This document shows positions 45,984 to 54,747 of a DNA stretch of 64,000 nucleotides, piece by piece. Under the pieces are notes generated by a model. It was not told where the DNA came from, did not search any database, and saw only the letters and a list, made by a program, of their open reading frames with translations. Every line of letters begins with the position of its first letter. The first letter of the stretch is position 1. The stretch lies in contig NZ_CP039904.1 of assembly GCF_005221385.1 (NCBI RefSeq), positions 1,833,501 through 1,897,500 on the forward strand, given 5' to 3'. The stretch comes from Agrobacterium tumefaciens (GTDB taxonomy: Bacteria; Pseudomonadota; Alphaproteobacteria; Rhizobiales; Rhizobiaceae). Both the position numbers and the translations under genes were made by a program.

Positions 45984-48104
45984 TCACCACGTCTTGCGCA
46001 GGGTGACGGAAAACGCCCGGCCGGGATTGTAGAAGTCAGCGCCGAAACCACCATAAGCGACGTGTTTTTCGTTGAAGAGGTTGGAAACATTCACATCCAG
46101 AGAGGCGGTTTCCTGGATCTTGTAGCTGAATGCCGCATCCACGGTGACACTGCTGCCGGTTGAGACCTTGTTGGCATTGTCGAAATAATAGGCGCCGGTG
46201 TAGCGGCCACCGAGACCAAAGGTCATGTCGCCGAAGTGGTCGTTGCCCTCAAGCGTATAGTTGACCCACAGCGAGGCCTGATGTTCCGGCACGAATTGCG
46301 GCCGGTTGCCGACATTGCCGCCCGTGCCGTTTTCGGTGATTTCCGCGTCGAGATAGGAATAGGCGGCCGTCAGGCTGAGATTGTCGGTGACTTCCGCCTT
46401 GGCTTCCAGATCGAGACCGCGCACGCGCACTTCACCGATCGTGGTCGGCAGGCTGGTGATCGGGCTGGTGACGGTGATGTTGTTTTTCTTCAGGTCGTAG
46501 ATCGAGGCGGTGAACAGGGCGGGGAAAGCCTCCGGCCGGTATTTGATACCAAGCTCGATCTGCTCGCCGCGTTCCGGTTCAACGCTGAGGCCCGATGCCG
46601 GCACCACCGATTCGGCGTAGCTGATATAGGGCGCGATTTCATTGGTGACCTTGTAGGACACGCCGATGCGCTTGGTCAGTTCGCTAATGTCGCCGCTCGC
46701 CGTCGTACCGTTCAGCCGGTTGGTCTGGTCGGTGTCGATCCAGTCGTTGCGCAGGCCGGCGCTGACGATCAGCCTGTCGAAGAAGGTCAGGTCCTGCTGC
46801 AGGTAGATTGCCTTGGTTTTCTGGTCCGTCAGCGAGTTGGAGAAGAGCGGCACGGAGGCGGGGGCACCGGTATAGACCGGGTTCATCCAGTTGATGCTTG
46901 GGGCCGAGCCGAAGTAGTTTTTGCTGCCGGAGGTGTAGTCGTTGTAGAAGACGCCGACGAGGCTGCGGCTTTCGACATTTTCAAACCGCGTATCGTATTG
47001 CAGGCGCGTGTCGATCAGGAAGTTTTCGGTCTCGGTCTCGTTGCCGAAATAGGACCGGTTGGCGATCGTCGAACCGTTGGTCGGCGTCGACGAGATATAG
47101 GCGTAACCGAAATCGTTATTGGTCTTGCTGTAGCGCGCATTGGAACTCAGCGTCAGGCCGGAGCCGAAGTCGTGGTCGAACATCACGCTCAGCGAGTTGC
47201 GGTTGGTGCCGCGATAGTTGTAGTCCGGCTCACCGAAGAAGCGGCTGCGGTCGAAATGCGAACCGACCGGATGGCCGCCGCCGCCGGGAACGCCATCCTT
47301 GTTGAGGTGGTCGTAAACCACGGTCAGGCTGGTGACATCGGTCGGACGCCAGGTCAGGCCGCCCATGAAAAATTTCTCATCATCGCGCGAATAGTCATAT
47401 TCCGCATCGGCATTTCTGAGCTTGCCGGTCAGACGGTAGGACAATGTGTCGTCGCTGGTGATGTTGTCGCCGAAATCGAAGCCAGTCTCGGCGCGACTAT
47501 AGGAACCGCCGGTGACATAGGCTTCGCCGAAACGGGCGCGTTTCGGCACCTTGGTGGAGTAGTTGACAGAACCGCCGGGATCCGAGACGCCAAACGTGGT
47601 GGAGTTGCCGCCTTTCAGCACTTCCACGCGCTCATAGGCATAGGTCTCTTCGCGTGGCGCACCGAAGGGGCGGCCGAGCGTCAGGCCGTCCCGATAGGTA
47701 TAGGCATCGAAGCCGCGAATCTTGAAATAGTCGAAACGATCGTCGGAGCCGTAGAAATCCGTGGTCACGCCGGCGGTATATTGCAGCGCTTCTTCCACGG
47801 TCTGCACACCGCGCTGCTGCATTTCCCTGGCGGTGATGACGGAAACAGAGGCAGGCGTGTCGAGAATATCGGTCGCCATCTTGCTGCCGCTCGTTGTGCG
47901 GGTGGCGACGATGGACTTCTGGTCATTGTCGCCGCTGTCGATGGTGATCCGTTCCAGAACCGTGCTGCCGCCCGTCGTGGCAGCTTCCTGCGCCAGCGAT
48001 CGGCCGGGCAGGGCGACGACAAGCGCCGTGCAGGCAAGCAGGGCCGCTTGCCCGTAACGATGCGGCGCGGTTTTGCGGTTTCTGCCTTCGATTTCGATAT
48101 TCAT
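45984..48104 (-). CDS. TonB-dependent ferric-siderophore receptor
   Basis: 706 aa from ATG 48104; a longer open frame to 48233 lacks a signal. A signal peptide ends at RSLAQEA. A TonB-box-like LERITID is near residue 50. The plug follows (ASVSVITAREMQQRGVQTVE, FDYFKIRGFDAY, SDPGGSVNY), then a 22-strand barrel with the terminal TLRKTW. Family size and motifs match FhuA/FhuE-like hydroxamate receptors, but ligand cannot be fixed. It diverges from the binding protein and permease operon. Confidence 0.93.
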   Translation of the reverse strand: MNIEIEGRNRKTAPHRYGQAALLACTALVVALPGRSLAQEAATTGGSTVLERITIDSGDNDQKSIVATRTTSGSKMATDILDTPASVSVITAREMQQRGVQTVEEALQYTAGVTTDFYGSDDRFDYFKIRGFDAYTYRDGLTLGRPFGAPREETYAYERVEVLKGGNSTTFGVSDPGGSVNYSTKVPKRARFGEAYVTGGSYSRAETGFDFGDNITSDDTLSYRLTGKLRNADAEYDYSRDDEKFFMGGLTWRPTDVTSLTVVYDHLNKDGVPGGGGHPVGSHFDRSRFFGEPDYNYRGTNRNSLSVMFDHDFGSGLTLSSNARYSKTNNDFGYAYISSTPTNGSTIANRSYFGNETETENFLIDTRLQYDTRFENVESRSLVGVFYNDYTSGSKNYFGSAPSINWMNPVYTGAPASVPLFSNSLTDQKTKAIYLQQDLTFFDRLIVSAGLRNDWIDTDQTNRLNGTTASGDISELTKRIGVSYKVTNEIAPYISYAESVVPASGLSVEPERGEQIELGIKYRPEAFPALFTASIYDLKKNNITVTSPITSLPTTIGEVRVRGLDLEAKAEVTDNLSLTAAYSYLDAEITENGTGGNVGNRPQFVPEHQASLWVNYTLEGNDHFGDMTFGLGGRYTGAYYFDNANKVSTGSSVTVDAAFSYKIQETASLDVNVSNLFNEKHVAYGGFGADFYNPGRAFSVTLRKTW

Positions 48105-48288
48105 TGGTGCGTTCCAGAAGTTGATGTCCCTATCGCCGCTTACACGGCCCACTCTCGAAGCGCCAATAACTTGAGAAAGTTTGTCCGGTATTGTAACTTT
48201 TTGCGGTTTTGTACAAAACCCCGGAAATTTCACCGCTGTTCGGGCCGCATATCTTCCTTAGGCTTGACGGGGGCATGTGAAGCTGAGA

Positions 48289-48308
48289 GTTCAAGTCCAC
48301 TTTTGAAC
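48289..48308. promoter_or_regulatory. Inverted repeat before the siderophore ABC operon
   Basis: GTTCAA-N8-TTGAAC is a perfect dyad ending 17 bases before the binding-protein ATG. It may be an operator, or a hairpin in the leader. Regulator unknown. Confidence 0.35.
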
Positions 48309-48325
48309 CTTTGAGAGCTTCGCCC

Positions 48326-49336
48326 ATGCTTCGCCTGTTTAGCGGTCTCGTGCCGGCCGTTTTGCTTTTCCTGTCGATAATCGTGCCGACTGCTGCCGCG
48401 GCGGACGAGACGACGAGCTATCCCATCGTCATCAAACATGCCTTCGGCACCACGACGATTGCCGGCAAACCGAAGCGCGTCGCCACCGTCGCCTGGGCAA
48501 ACCATGAGGTACCGCTTGCTCTCGGCGTCGTGCCTGTCGGTTTCGCCGCCGCCAACTTTGGCGATGATGACGGCGATGGCCTGCTGCCCTGGGTGGCAAA
48601 GCGGCTTGCCGAACTCAGGGCGGATAAACCGGTTTTGTTTGACGAGGGCGACGGCATCGATTTCGAGGCGGTGGCGGCAACGCAGCCGGATGTCATTCTC
48701 GCGGCCTATTCCGGTCTCAGCCAGTCCGACTACGATACGCTGAGCCAGATTGCGCCCGTGGTCGCCTATCCCGTCTCTCCATGGGCGACGGACTGGCGGG
48801 ACATGATCCGGCTGAACAGCGCCGGCCTTGGCATGGTTGCGGAAGGTGAAGCGCTGATCAAACGCATCGAGACGGAGATTGCCGAGGTGGTCGCCGGCCA
48901 TCCGCAGCTGAAGGGCAAGTCGGCGATGTTCGTCACCCATCTCGATGCCACCAATCTCAGCGTCGTCAATTTTTACACCGCCAATGACAGCCGGGTGAAG
49001 TTTTTCGCCGATCTCGGGCTCGCCTCGCCAAAAAGCGTCGTGGAAGCAACGAAACCGGGACAGTTCGCCGCCGGCGTCAGCGCCGAGCGTGTCGATGCCT
49101 TCGACGATGTCGATATTGTCGTGACCTATGGCAGCAAGCCGCTGCTGAATGCCATGCGCGCCGATCCGCTTTTGGCCCGTATGCCGGCCGTTTCCCATGA
49201 TGCCATCGTCATGCTGGGGCGCGATCCGCTCGGAACAGCATCCAATCCCACACCGCTGTCGATTTCCTGGGTGCTGAAGGACTATGCCGACCTACTGGCA
49301 AAGGCCGCTGAGAAATCCACCGGGAAACCGCAATGA
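48326..49336 (+). CDS. Iron-siderophore ABC transporter substrate-binding protein
   Basis: 336 aa; ATG 48326 is preferred to a TTG at 48311 in the same frame. A signal peptide ends TAAAADE and there is no lipobox Cys. The FepB/FhuD fold is visible: HAFGTTTIAGKPKRVATVAW, LFDEGDGIDFEAVAATQPDVI, and NPTPLSISWVL. It passes ferric siderophore from the TonB receptor across the periplasm. The stop overlaps the permease start by four bases. Confidence 0.9.
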   Translation: MLRLFSGLVPAVLLFLSIIVPTAAAADETTSYPIVIKHAFGTTTIAGKPKRVATVAWANHEVPLALGVVPVGFAAANFGDDDGDGLLPWVAKRLAELRADKPVLFDEGDGIDFEAVAATQPDVILAAYSGLSQSDYDTLSQIAPVVAYPVSPWATDWRDMIRLNSAGLGMVAEGEALIKRIETEIAEVVAGHPQLKGKSAMFVTHLDATNLSVVNFYTANDSRVKFFADLGLASPKSVVEATKPGQFAAGVSAERVDAFDDVDIVVTYGSKPLLNAMRADPLLARMPAVSHDAIVMLGRDPLGTASNPTPLSISWVLKDYADLLAKAAEKSTGKPQ

Positions 49337-50376
49337 CAATGCCTGGGGCCGACGGCGCTCCCACCCTGCCATATGCCGGTCGCTCCAGCCGCAGGCGCGC
49401 ACTCTGGCTTGGCATCGTGCTGGCGCTACTTGCGGTCCTTTGCGCGCTTTCGGTTGCCATCGGCACGCGTGACGTATCGCTGGCCGATATTACCGCAGCG
49501 CTTGCCGGCAGGGTTGAGACGGTTGCGGAAGCGGCCGTCGCGGTCCGCCTGCCGCGCACGGTACTTGCGCTTCTGGCCGGTGCGGCGCTCGGTCTGGCAG
49601 GAGCGATCATGCAAGGCGTCACTCGCAATCCGCTGGCCGATCCCGGCATTCTCGGCGTCAATATGGGTGCGTCGCTCGCCGTCGTCATCGCCATCGTCTG
49701 GTTCGGCATTGCCTCTTCGCAGGCTTTCATCATTGCCGCGATTGTTGGCGCAGGTATCTCTGCCGTTTTCGTTTATGTCGTTGGTTCGCTGGGACGCGGC
49801 GGGGCGACGCCGCTGAAACTGGCACTTGCCGGTGCCGCCACATCCGTTGCCTTCTCGTCACTGGTCATCGCCGTGGTGCTGCCGCACAGCGATATTGCCG
49901 GTGGCATTCGCGCCTGGCAGATCGGCGGCGTCGGCGGCGCGACCTTCGAGCGCATCGAGACCGTGCTGCCGTTTCTCGCCGCCGGTTTTGCCATCAGTCT
50001 GCTTTCGGCGCGCAGGCTGAATTCGCTGGCGCTGGGGGACGAGCTTGCTGCCGGCCTTGGCGAAAATGTCGCTGTCGCCAGAGCCGTTGCCTCCTTCGGC
50101 GCCATTCTGCTCTGCGGTGCGGCCACAGCCATCTGCGGGCCTATCGGCTTTGTCGGGCTGGTGGTGCCGCATCTGTGCCGGCTGCTTGTTGGTGTCGACA
50201 ATCGCTGGCTGCTGCCGTTTTCCGCGCTTGGCGGCGCCTGCCTGCTGCTTGCTGCCGATATTGTCGGCCGTATCGTCGCACGACCGTCGGAACTTGATGT
50301 CGGCATCGTCACCGCGCTGGTCGGAGCGCCGTTCTTCATCTGGATCGTCAGACGCCAGCGGGTGCGTGAACTATGA
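49333..50376 (+). CDS. FecCD-family ABC permease, subunit 1
   Basis: 347 aa with about nine or ten membrane helices. AVRLPRTVLALLAGAALGLAG and QGVTRNPLADPGILGVN are the FecCD hallmarks, and GPIGFVGLVVPHLCRLLVG is the C-terminal coupling region. It starts inside the preceding stop (ATGA) and its own stop overlaps the next permease, so the four genes are one operon. Confidence 0.93.
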   Translation: MTMPGADGAPTLPYAGRSSRRRALWLGIVLALLAVLCALSVAIGTRDVSLADITAALAGRVETVAEAAVAVRLPRTVLALLAGAALGLAGAIMQGVTRNPLADPGILGVNMGASLAVVIAIVWFGIASSQAFIIAAIVGAGISAVFVYVVGSLGRGGATPLKLALAGAATSVAFSSLVIAVVLPHSDIAGGIRAWQIGGVGGATFERIETVLPFLAAGFAISLLSARRLNSLALGDELAAGLGENVAVARAVASFGAILLCGAATAICGPIGFVGLVVPHLCRLLVGVDNRWLLPFSALGGACLLLAADIVGRIVARPSELDVGIVTALVGAPFFIWIVRRQRVREL

Positions 50377-51413
50377 CCATGCACGCTGCCGTCATCGACA
50401 CATTGGTCTTGAACCGCCAGACCCGCCACCGCCGGCGTCGCCTTGTCATCGCCATTCTGTCGGCCCTCCTGATTGCCGCATTCACCCTGACGCTGATGCT
50501 GGGGCAATCCTTTACTCCGCCCGGTGAGGTGATCCGCGTCTTGGCTGGCGAGGATATTGCCGGCGTCAGTTTCACCGTTGGGCAACTGCGCCTGCCGCGC
50601 GCGCTGCTCTCTGTGCTGGCCGGGCTGAGCTTCGGGCTGGGCGGTGTTTCCTTTCAGATCATGCTGCGCAATCCGCTCGCCAGCCCCGATATTATCGGCA
50701 TCAGTTCCGGCGCAAGCGCGGCGGCCGTCTTCGCCATCGTCGTGCTGCAGCTGAACGGGCCGCTCGTCTCGGTCTTTGCCGTCATCGCCGGTCTTGGCAT
50801 TGCGCTGCTGGTCTATCTCCTCTCCTTCCGCAACGGCGTGGCGGGAACACGGCTGATCCTCGTCGGCATCGGCGTTTCGGCCATGCTGGAAAGCGTCATT
50901 GCCTATATCCTCTCCGCCGCGCCGGCATGGACACTGCAGGAGGCGATGCGCTGGCTGACGGGCAGCGTCAATGGCGCCAAACTTGCCCAGACCTCGCCGC
51001 TCCTCATCGCGCTTATCCTGTTCGGCGGGCTTCTCATCAGCCGTGCGCGCGATCTTGAGGCGCTCCGCCTCGGTGATGATGCGGCCGCCGCGCTCGGTGT
51101 GCGGGTCGGGAAAACGCGCATCATCGTCATCATCGCCGCCGTGGGGATGATCGCTTTTGCCACGGCGGTCTCAGGTCCCATTGCCTTTGTCGCGTTCCTG
51201 TCGGGGCCGATCGCCGCGCGTATCGTCGGCAGCAACGGCTCGCTGCTCATTCCCGCAGCACTTGTCGGCGCGGTTCTGGTGCTGGTGGGGGATTATTGCG
51301 GCCAGTTCCTGCTGCCGGGCCGTTACCCGGTCGGCGTCGTTACCGGCGCGCTGGGCGCGCCCTATCTGATTTACCTTATCGTGCGGGTCAACCGCAGCGG
51401 AGGCTCGTTATGA
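50373..51413 (+). CDS. FecCD-family ABC permease, subunit 2
   Basis: 346 aa. QLRLPRALLSVLAGLSFGLG and LRNPLASPDIIGISSGA mark the family. The C-terminal PIAFVAFLSGPIAARIV is the ATPase-contact region; the usual VPH is replaced by SGP. It pairs with subunit 1 to form the membrane channel. It overlaps the ATPase start by four bases. Confidence 0.93.
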   Translation: MTMHAAVIDTLVLNRQTRHRRRRLVIAILSALLIAAFTLTLMLGQSFTPPGEVIRVLAGEDIAGVSFTVGQLRLPRALLSVLAGLSFGLGGVSFQIMLRNPLASPDIIGISSGASAAAVFAIVVLQLNGPLVSVFAVIAGLGIALLVYLLSFRNGVAGTRLILVGIGVSAMLESVIAYILSAAPAWTLQEAMRWLTGSVNGAKLAQTSPLLIALILFGGLLISRARDLEALRLGDDAAAALGVRVGKTRIIVIIAAVGMIAFATAVSGPIAFVAFLSGPIAARIVGSNGSLLIPAALVGAVLVLVGDYCGQFLLPGRYPVGVVTGALGAPYLIYLIVRVNRSGGSL

Positions 51414-52234
51414 CCGGCCACTCCCTTTCCGTAAGCGGCCTTTCCGCCGGCTACGGTGAAACCCTTATTATCGAAGGGCTGGACCTCGTTGTTCCGCGCG
51501 GCAGGATCACGGTCATTGTCGGCGCCAACGCCTGCGGCAAGTCCACCCTGCTGCGCAGCATGTCTCGGCTCATCACGCCCCGCGCCGGTCAGGTCCTGCT
51601 TGATGGCAAGTCGATCCACCGGCTTCCTTCGAAAGAACTGGCGCAGCGCATGGGCCTGCTGCCGCAGTCGCCGATCGCGCCGGAGGGCATTGTCGTGGCT
51701 GATCTCGTCAGCCGTGGCCGGCATCCGCACCACGGCCTTTTCGCCCGCTGGTCGCGGCAGGACGACGAGGCGGTTGCGGCAGCCCTCATCGCCACCGATA
51801 CGGTGGAGCTTGCCGAACGGCCGGTGGATGAACTGTCGGGCGGCCAGCGGCAACGCGTCTGGATCGCCATGGCGCTTGCCCAGCAGACCGACATATTGCT
51901 GCTGGATGAACCGACCACCTTCCTCGATATCAGCCATCAGGTCGAAGTGCTGGACCTTCTGACTGACCTTAACCATGCCCGGGAGACCACCATCGTCATG
52001 GTGCTGCACGATCTCAATCTTGCGGCCCGGTATGCCGATCATCTCGTGGCCATGCGGGACGGAAAGCTGCATGTCTGCGGCACGCCGGAAGAGGTGTTGA
52101 CGGAAGAGAATGTCCGCCGCGTTTTCGGCATCGAAAGCCGGGTCATCGAAGATCCGACATCGGGCAAGCCGATGATGCTGCCGATCGGGCGGCACCGGAG
52201 TGGGGTCGCGCGGCTGCAAGATAGCAATATCTAG
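51410..52234 (+). CDS. Iron-siderophore ABC transporter ATPase (FepC/FhuC-like)
   Basis: 274 aa from ATG 51410; an open frame upstream lies in the permease gene. Walker A is GANACGKST, the signature is ELSGGQRQRVWIAMALAQ, and LLLDEPTTFLD is Walker B, with DLNLAARYADHL following, all typical of FepC. It is the last gene of the siderophore uptake operon. Confidence 0.95.
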   Translation: MTGHSLSVSGLSAGYGETLIIEGLDLVVPRGRITVIVGANACGKSTLLRSMSRLITPRAGQVLLDGKSIHRLPSKELAQRMGLLPQSPIAPEGIVVADLVSRGRHPHHGLFARWSRQDDEAVAAALIATDTVELAERPVDELSGGQRQRVWIAMALAQQTDILLLDEPTTFLDISHQVEVLDLLTDLNHARETTIVMVLHDLNLAARYADHLVAMRDGKLHVCGTPEEVLTEENVRRVFGIESRVIEDPTSGKPMMLPIGRHRSGVARLQDSNI

Positions 52235-52275
52235 CCGCATGCGATTTATTTCCGGGGTAGACGTCTGTTAAGTCT

Positions 52276-53163
52276 TCACGGCTTGAAGAGATTGGCCGCC
52301 ATATAGTCTACGAATACCCGCACCTTGGGTGATAGATACCGGCTTGTGGGCCATAGCACCCGGAAGGCGCCGGTCGCCGCCAGGTAGTCATCAAGCACGG
52401 ATACCAGTTTTCCCTCCGCGATTTCAGAGGCCGCTGCGAAGAGTGGAAGACATGTGATGCCGAAGGCGTGCTGAGCGAGGTGGATCAACGGCTCGAGCGT
52501 GCTTGCCACGGTGGTTGCCGGAAGGTTCAGCTTGATTTCCTGCCCATCGCGAACGAGTGGCCAGGGTTCCAGCTTGCCGGAATTGGCAAAGCGGTGGTGC
52601 AGGCAGCGATGCAGGAGTAGATCTTCCGGTTCTTTGGGGCAACCGTGTGCGGAAAGATATTCGGGTGACGCGACGATCACATGCCGGAATGTTCCGAGCT
52701 TTCGGCTCATCAGGCGTGTGTCTTTCAAATCGCCGGTGCGGATCACGGCGTCGAAACCCTCCTCGATGACATCGACGATGCGATCGGTGAAATCGAGATC
52801 GAGATTGATCTCCGGATAAGTGCTCATGAAAGTGGATATCGTCGGCATCAGCAACATGCCCGCAAGCGGCAGGCTGACACGCAGCTGCCCGCGCGGGACG
52901 GCCTGTGATCGCGACAGTTTCGCCTGCGCTTCCTCATATTCCGACTGGATGCGCCGGCAGGTGTCCAGAAAATAGCTTCCCTCTTCCGTGAGGGCGATGC
53001 TGCGCGTCGAGCGATTGAAGAGACGAACACCCAGTTCGTCTTCCAGCCGGGCGACGGCTTTTCCAACCGCGGAGCCGGATATTCCCAGACGGTGTCCCGC
53101 CGCGACGAAACTACCGGCTTCGGCCACCTGAACGAAGATGCCGAGCGTACCAAGCTTGTCCAA
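52276..53163 (-). CDS. LysR-family regulator
   Basis: 295 aa. The start is a TTG at 53163 (LDKLGTLGIFVQVAEAGSF), matching the usual LysR start, and ATG at 53174 would be out of frame. The helix-turn-helix spans about 1-65 (GISGSAVGKAVARLEDELGV) and the effector domain follows. It diverges from a small monooxygenase gene. LysR proteins next to ABM or quinone-modifying genes often respond to quinones, which is inference here. Confidence 0.86.
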   Translation of the reverse strand: MDKLGTLGIFVQVAEAGSFVAAGHRLGISGSAVGKAVARLEDELGVRLFNRSTRSIALTEEGSYFLDTCRRIQSEYEEAQAKLSRSQAVPRGQLRVSLPLAGMLLMPTISTFMSTYPEINLDLDFTDRIVDVIEEGFDAVIRTGDLKDTRLMSRKLGTFRHVIVASPEYLSAHGCPKEPEDLLLHRCLHHRFANSGKLEPWPLVRDGQEIKLNLPATTVASTLEPLIHLAQHAFGITCLPLFAAASEIAEGKLVSVLDDYLAATGAFRVLWPTSRYLSPKVRVFVDYMAANLFKP

Positions 53164-53176
53164 GATTGCCCCATTG

Positions 53177-53191
53177 CGGAAATATTTTCCG
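53177..53191. promoter_or_regulatory. 15-base palindrome at the LysR promoter
   Basis: CGGAAATATTTTCCG is a perfect dyad (CGGAAA-TAT-TTTCCG) just upstream of the LysR start, in the divergent region with the monooxygenase gene. It is a likely site for autoregulation. Confidence 0.5.
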
Positions 53192-53289
53192 ATATGTTGA
53201 GAGTTGCGGCCCGTTTATCCGCTATTTCCGAGGAGATATCCAGACCGTGCCACGCCGATAAGGGCTGTGCGTATCAAACGGAGATATCA

Positions 53290-53646
53290 ATGGAAACGAC
53301 ACCGATTGCCTGCTTTTCAGGCGCGCCTGCTGCCACAACCTTCATCGTCAACGTCATCCACGTTCACCCGGGCAAGCAGGAAGAAGCCTTTGCCATCATC
53401 CAGGACGTTGTCCACTACGTTGCGGAACGGAAGGAAGGATTTCTCTGGAGCAACCTCGCGAAAAGCAAGGACGGCCTGACCGTCGTCAATATCGAAGCGA
53501 TCCAGGATGCCGGCAATGTCGACGAGTTCTTTACCGACCCGGTTTTCGTTGAGAAATTCAGGCGGCTGGATACGGTTTCGAAGAGCGAATTCCACGCCTA
53601 TTCCGTCGATGATCTCGTCCTTCCAAAACGGATCGCGACCGAGTGA
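53290..53646 (+). CDS. Antibiotic-biosynthesis-monooxygenase (ABM)-fold protein
   Basis: 118 aa from ATG 53290 behind GGAG. FIVNVIHVHPGKQEEAFAII and GFLWSNLAKSKDG are the ABM ferredoxin-like fold. Family members act on quinones, haem or polyketides, or only bind them. Here there is no partner enzyme, so the substrate is open. It diverges from the LysR gene, its probable regulator. Confidence 0.75.
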   Translation: METTPIACFSGAPAATTFIVNVIHVHPGKQEEAFAIIQDVVHYVAERKEGFLWSNLAKSKDGLTVVNIEAIQDAGNVDEFFTDPVFVEKFRRLDTVSKSEFHAYSVDDLVLPKRIATE

Positions 53647-53686
53647 AGGTCTGGGGTGGTAGGTTTTTCTGACTGGAATGAAGCGG

Positions 53687-53711
53687 ACCGGCAGGGACTG
53701 ACCCTGCCGGT
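53687..53711. terminator. Hairpin between convergent ABM and AraC genes
   Basis: ACCGGCAGGG (53687-53696) pairs perfectly with CCCTGCCGGT (53702-53711) around ACTGA. It lies in the gap between converging stops and has no T-run, so it is probably a weak bidirectional terminator. Confidence 0.5.
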
Positions 53712-53740
53712 GCCGGCGTGGCGCTCTCACACCAGAACAG

Positions 53741-54613
53741 TCACGGCCATGCCGCATAGGATGGCGGCGGCACGTTTTGCATGCGCATCCCCATTCGCCG
53801 GAAACGGCCGGGTGAGGTGCCTTCGTTGCGGGTGAAGAAGCGATTGAAATAGCCGGGGTCCTGAAATCCCAATCGGAATGCGATTTCAGCGACTTGCAGT
53901 GAAGAGTTCAGAAGAAGATCGCGCGCTTCGGAGAGCAGTTCGCGATGAATATAGGCCTGTGGCGAAAGCCCCGTCGCCTTGCGCACCGCAAATCCAAGAC
54001 GTTCGCGGTTGACGCCGAGTTGCCTCGCATAGTCTTCCACACCCCATTGATCGCGTTTGTGCTGGCTGACGAGCAGCACGAAACGCTCGGTGAGGCTGCC
54101 GGGGGTCGAGAGGGCTGCGGCAATATCGGCGATGGCGTGCTGGCAGATGCGGATGAGGGTGACGGAGAGCAGGCTGGCGATGATCGTGTCCGAACCGGTT
54201 GTCGCGCGGACATTTTCGCTGGCGATGGTCTCGAGATAACCCGCCAGTTCCTGCCGGTCCTTCTCCGCCGGCGCCTGCGTCAGAACACGCTGCAATATAT
54301 TGCGCACGGCGCTCGCGCTCGTGCCGGTGGGCATCGCATGGGCAAGCCCGATTTCGCTCGTCCTCAGCAGCGATCCACGGCTTCCGGCATTCAGCCGCAG
54401 GCGGCCGGCGGGGCCGATGGGCAGCCAGACAAGCCCCGGCGCCGGGACAGGCAACGTCTTTTCACCCTGTATGATCTCCGCTTCCCCGGCTGAAAGGAGA
54501 AGCAGATGGGCGCTATCCGATTCCAGCCGGAATTCCGATACGCGCAACGTCGAGGCGAGGGTGCGCGCCGTGATCTCCACGCGATTGCCGGCAATCTGGC
54601 TGTACAGCGGCAT
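53741..54613 (-). CDS. AraC-family regulator, transporter-linked
   Basis: 290 aa. The C-terminal 100 residues carry the AraC double helix-turn-helix (DYARQLGVNRERLGFAVRKA, AEIAFRLGFQDPGYFNRFF). The N-terminal 180 residues are a cupin-type sensor. It diverges from the Liv-type transporter and aldehyde dehydrogenase operon, so it probably activates it when the transported compound is present. Confidence 0.88.
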   Translation of the reverse strand: MPLYSQIAGNRVEITARTLASTLRVSEFRLESDSAHLLLLSAGEAEIIQGEKTLPVPAPGLVWLPIGPAGRLRLNAGSRGSLLRTSEIGLAHAMPTGTSASAVRNILQRVLTQAPAEKDRQELAGYLETIASENVRATTGSDTIIASLLSVTLIRICQHAIADIAAALSTPGSLTERFVLLVSQHKRDQWGVEDYARQLGVNRERLGFAVRKATGLSPQAYIHRELLSEARDLLLNSSLQVAEIAFRLGFQDPGYFNRFFTRNEGTSPGRFRRMGMRMQNVPPPSYAAWP

Positions 54614-54633
54614 TCGGCCTCCAAAAGTACAAT

Positions 54634-54654
54634 AATGCGCTACATTAGTGCATT
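54634..54654. promoter_or_regulatory. Imperfect palindrome between araC-type and liv-type genes
   Basis: AATGCGCT-N5-AGTGCATT is an 8-base inverted repeat with one mismatch, in the divergent promoter region. It may be the AraC site, or a site for another regulator. Confidence 0.35.
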
Positions 54655-54747
54655 TTATATGCGGCTGTCATTGCTAAACTTTGATCAGCGCAGGGGAAAG
54701 CCTTGAGGAGAACGGCAACCCCGATAAGGCGCTTTGGGAGGAACATC

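Noticed and set aside
46236..48314. Long plus-strand frame opposite the TonB receptor
   Set aside because: The composition is that of an antisense frame and the receptor frame is fully supported.
48105..48325. IRO box between the TonB receptor and the ABC operon
   Set aside because: Near matches such as TGA-N9-TCC exist, but none fits TGA-N9-TCA.
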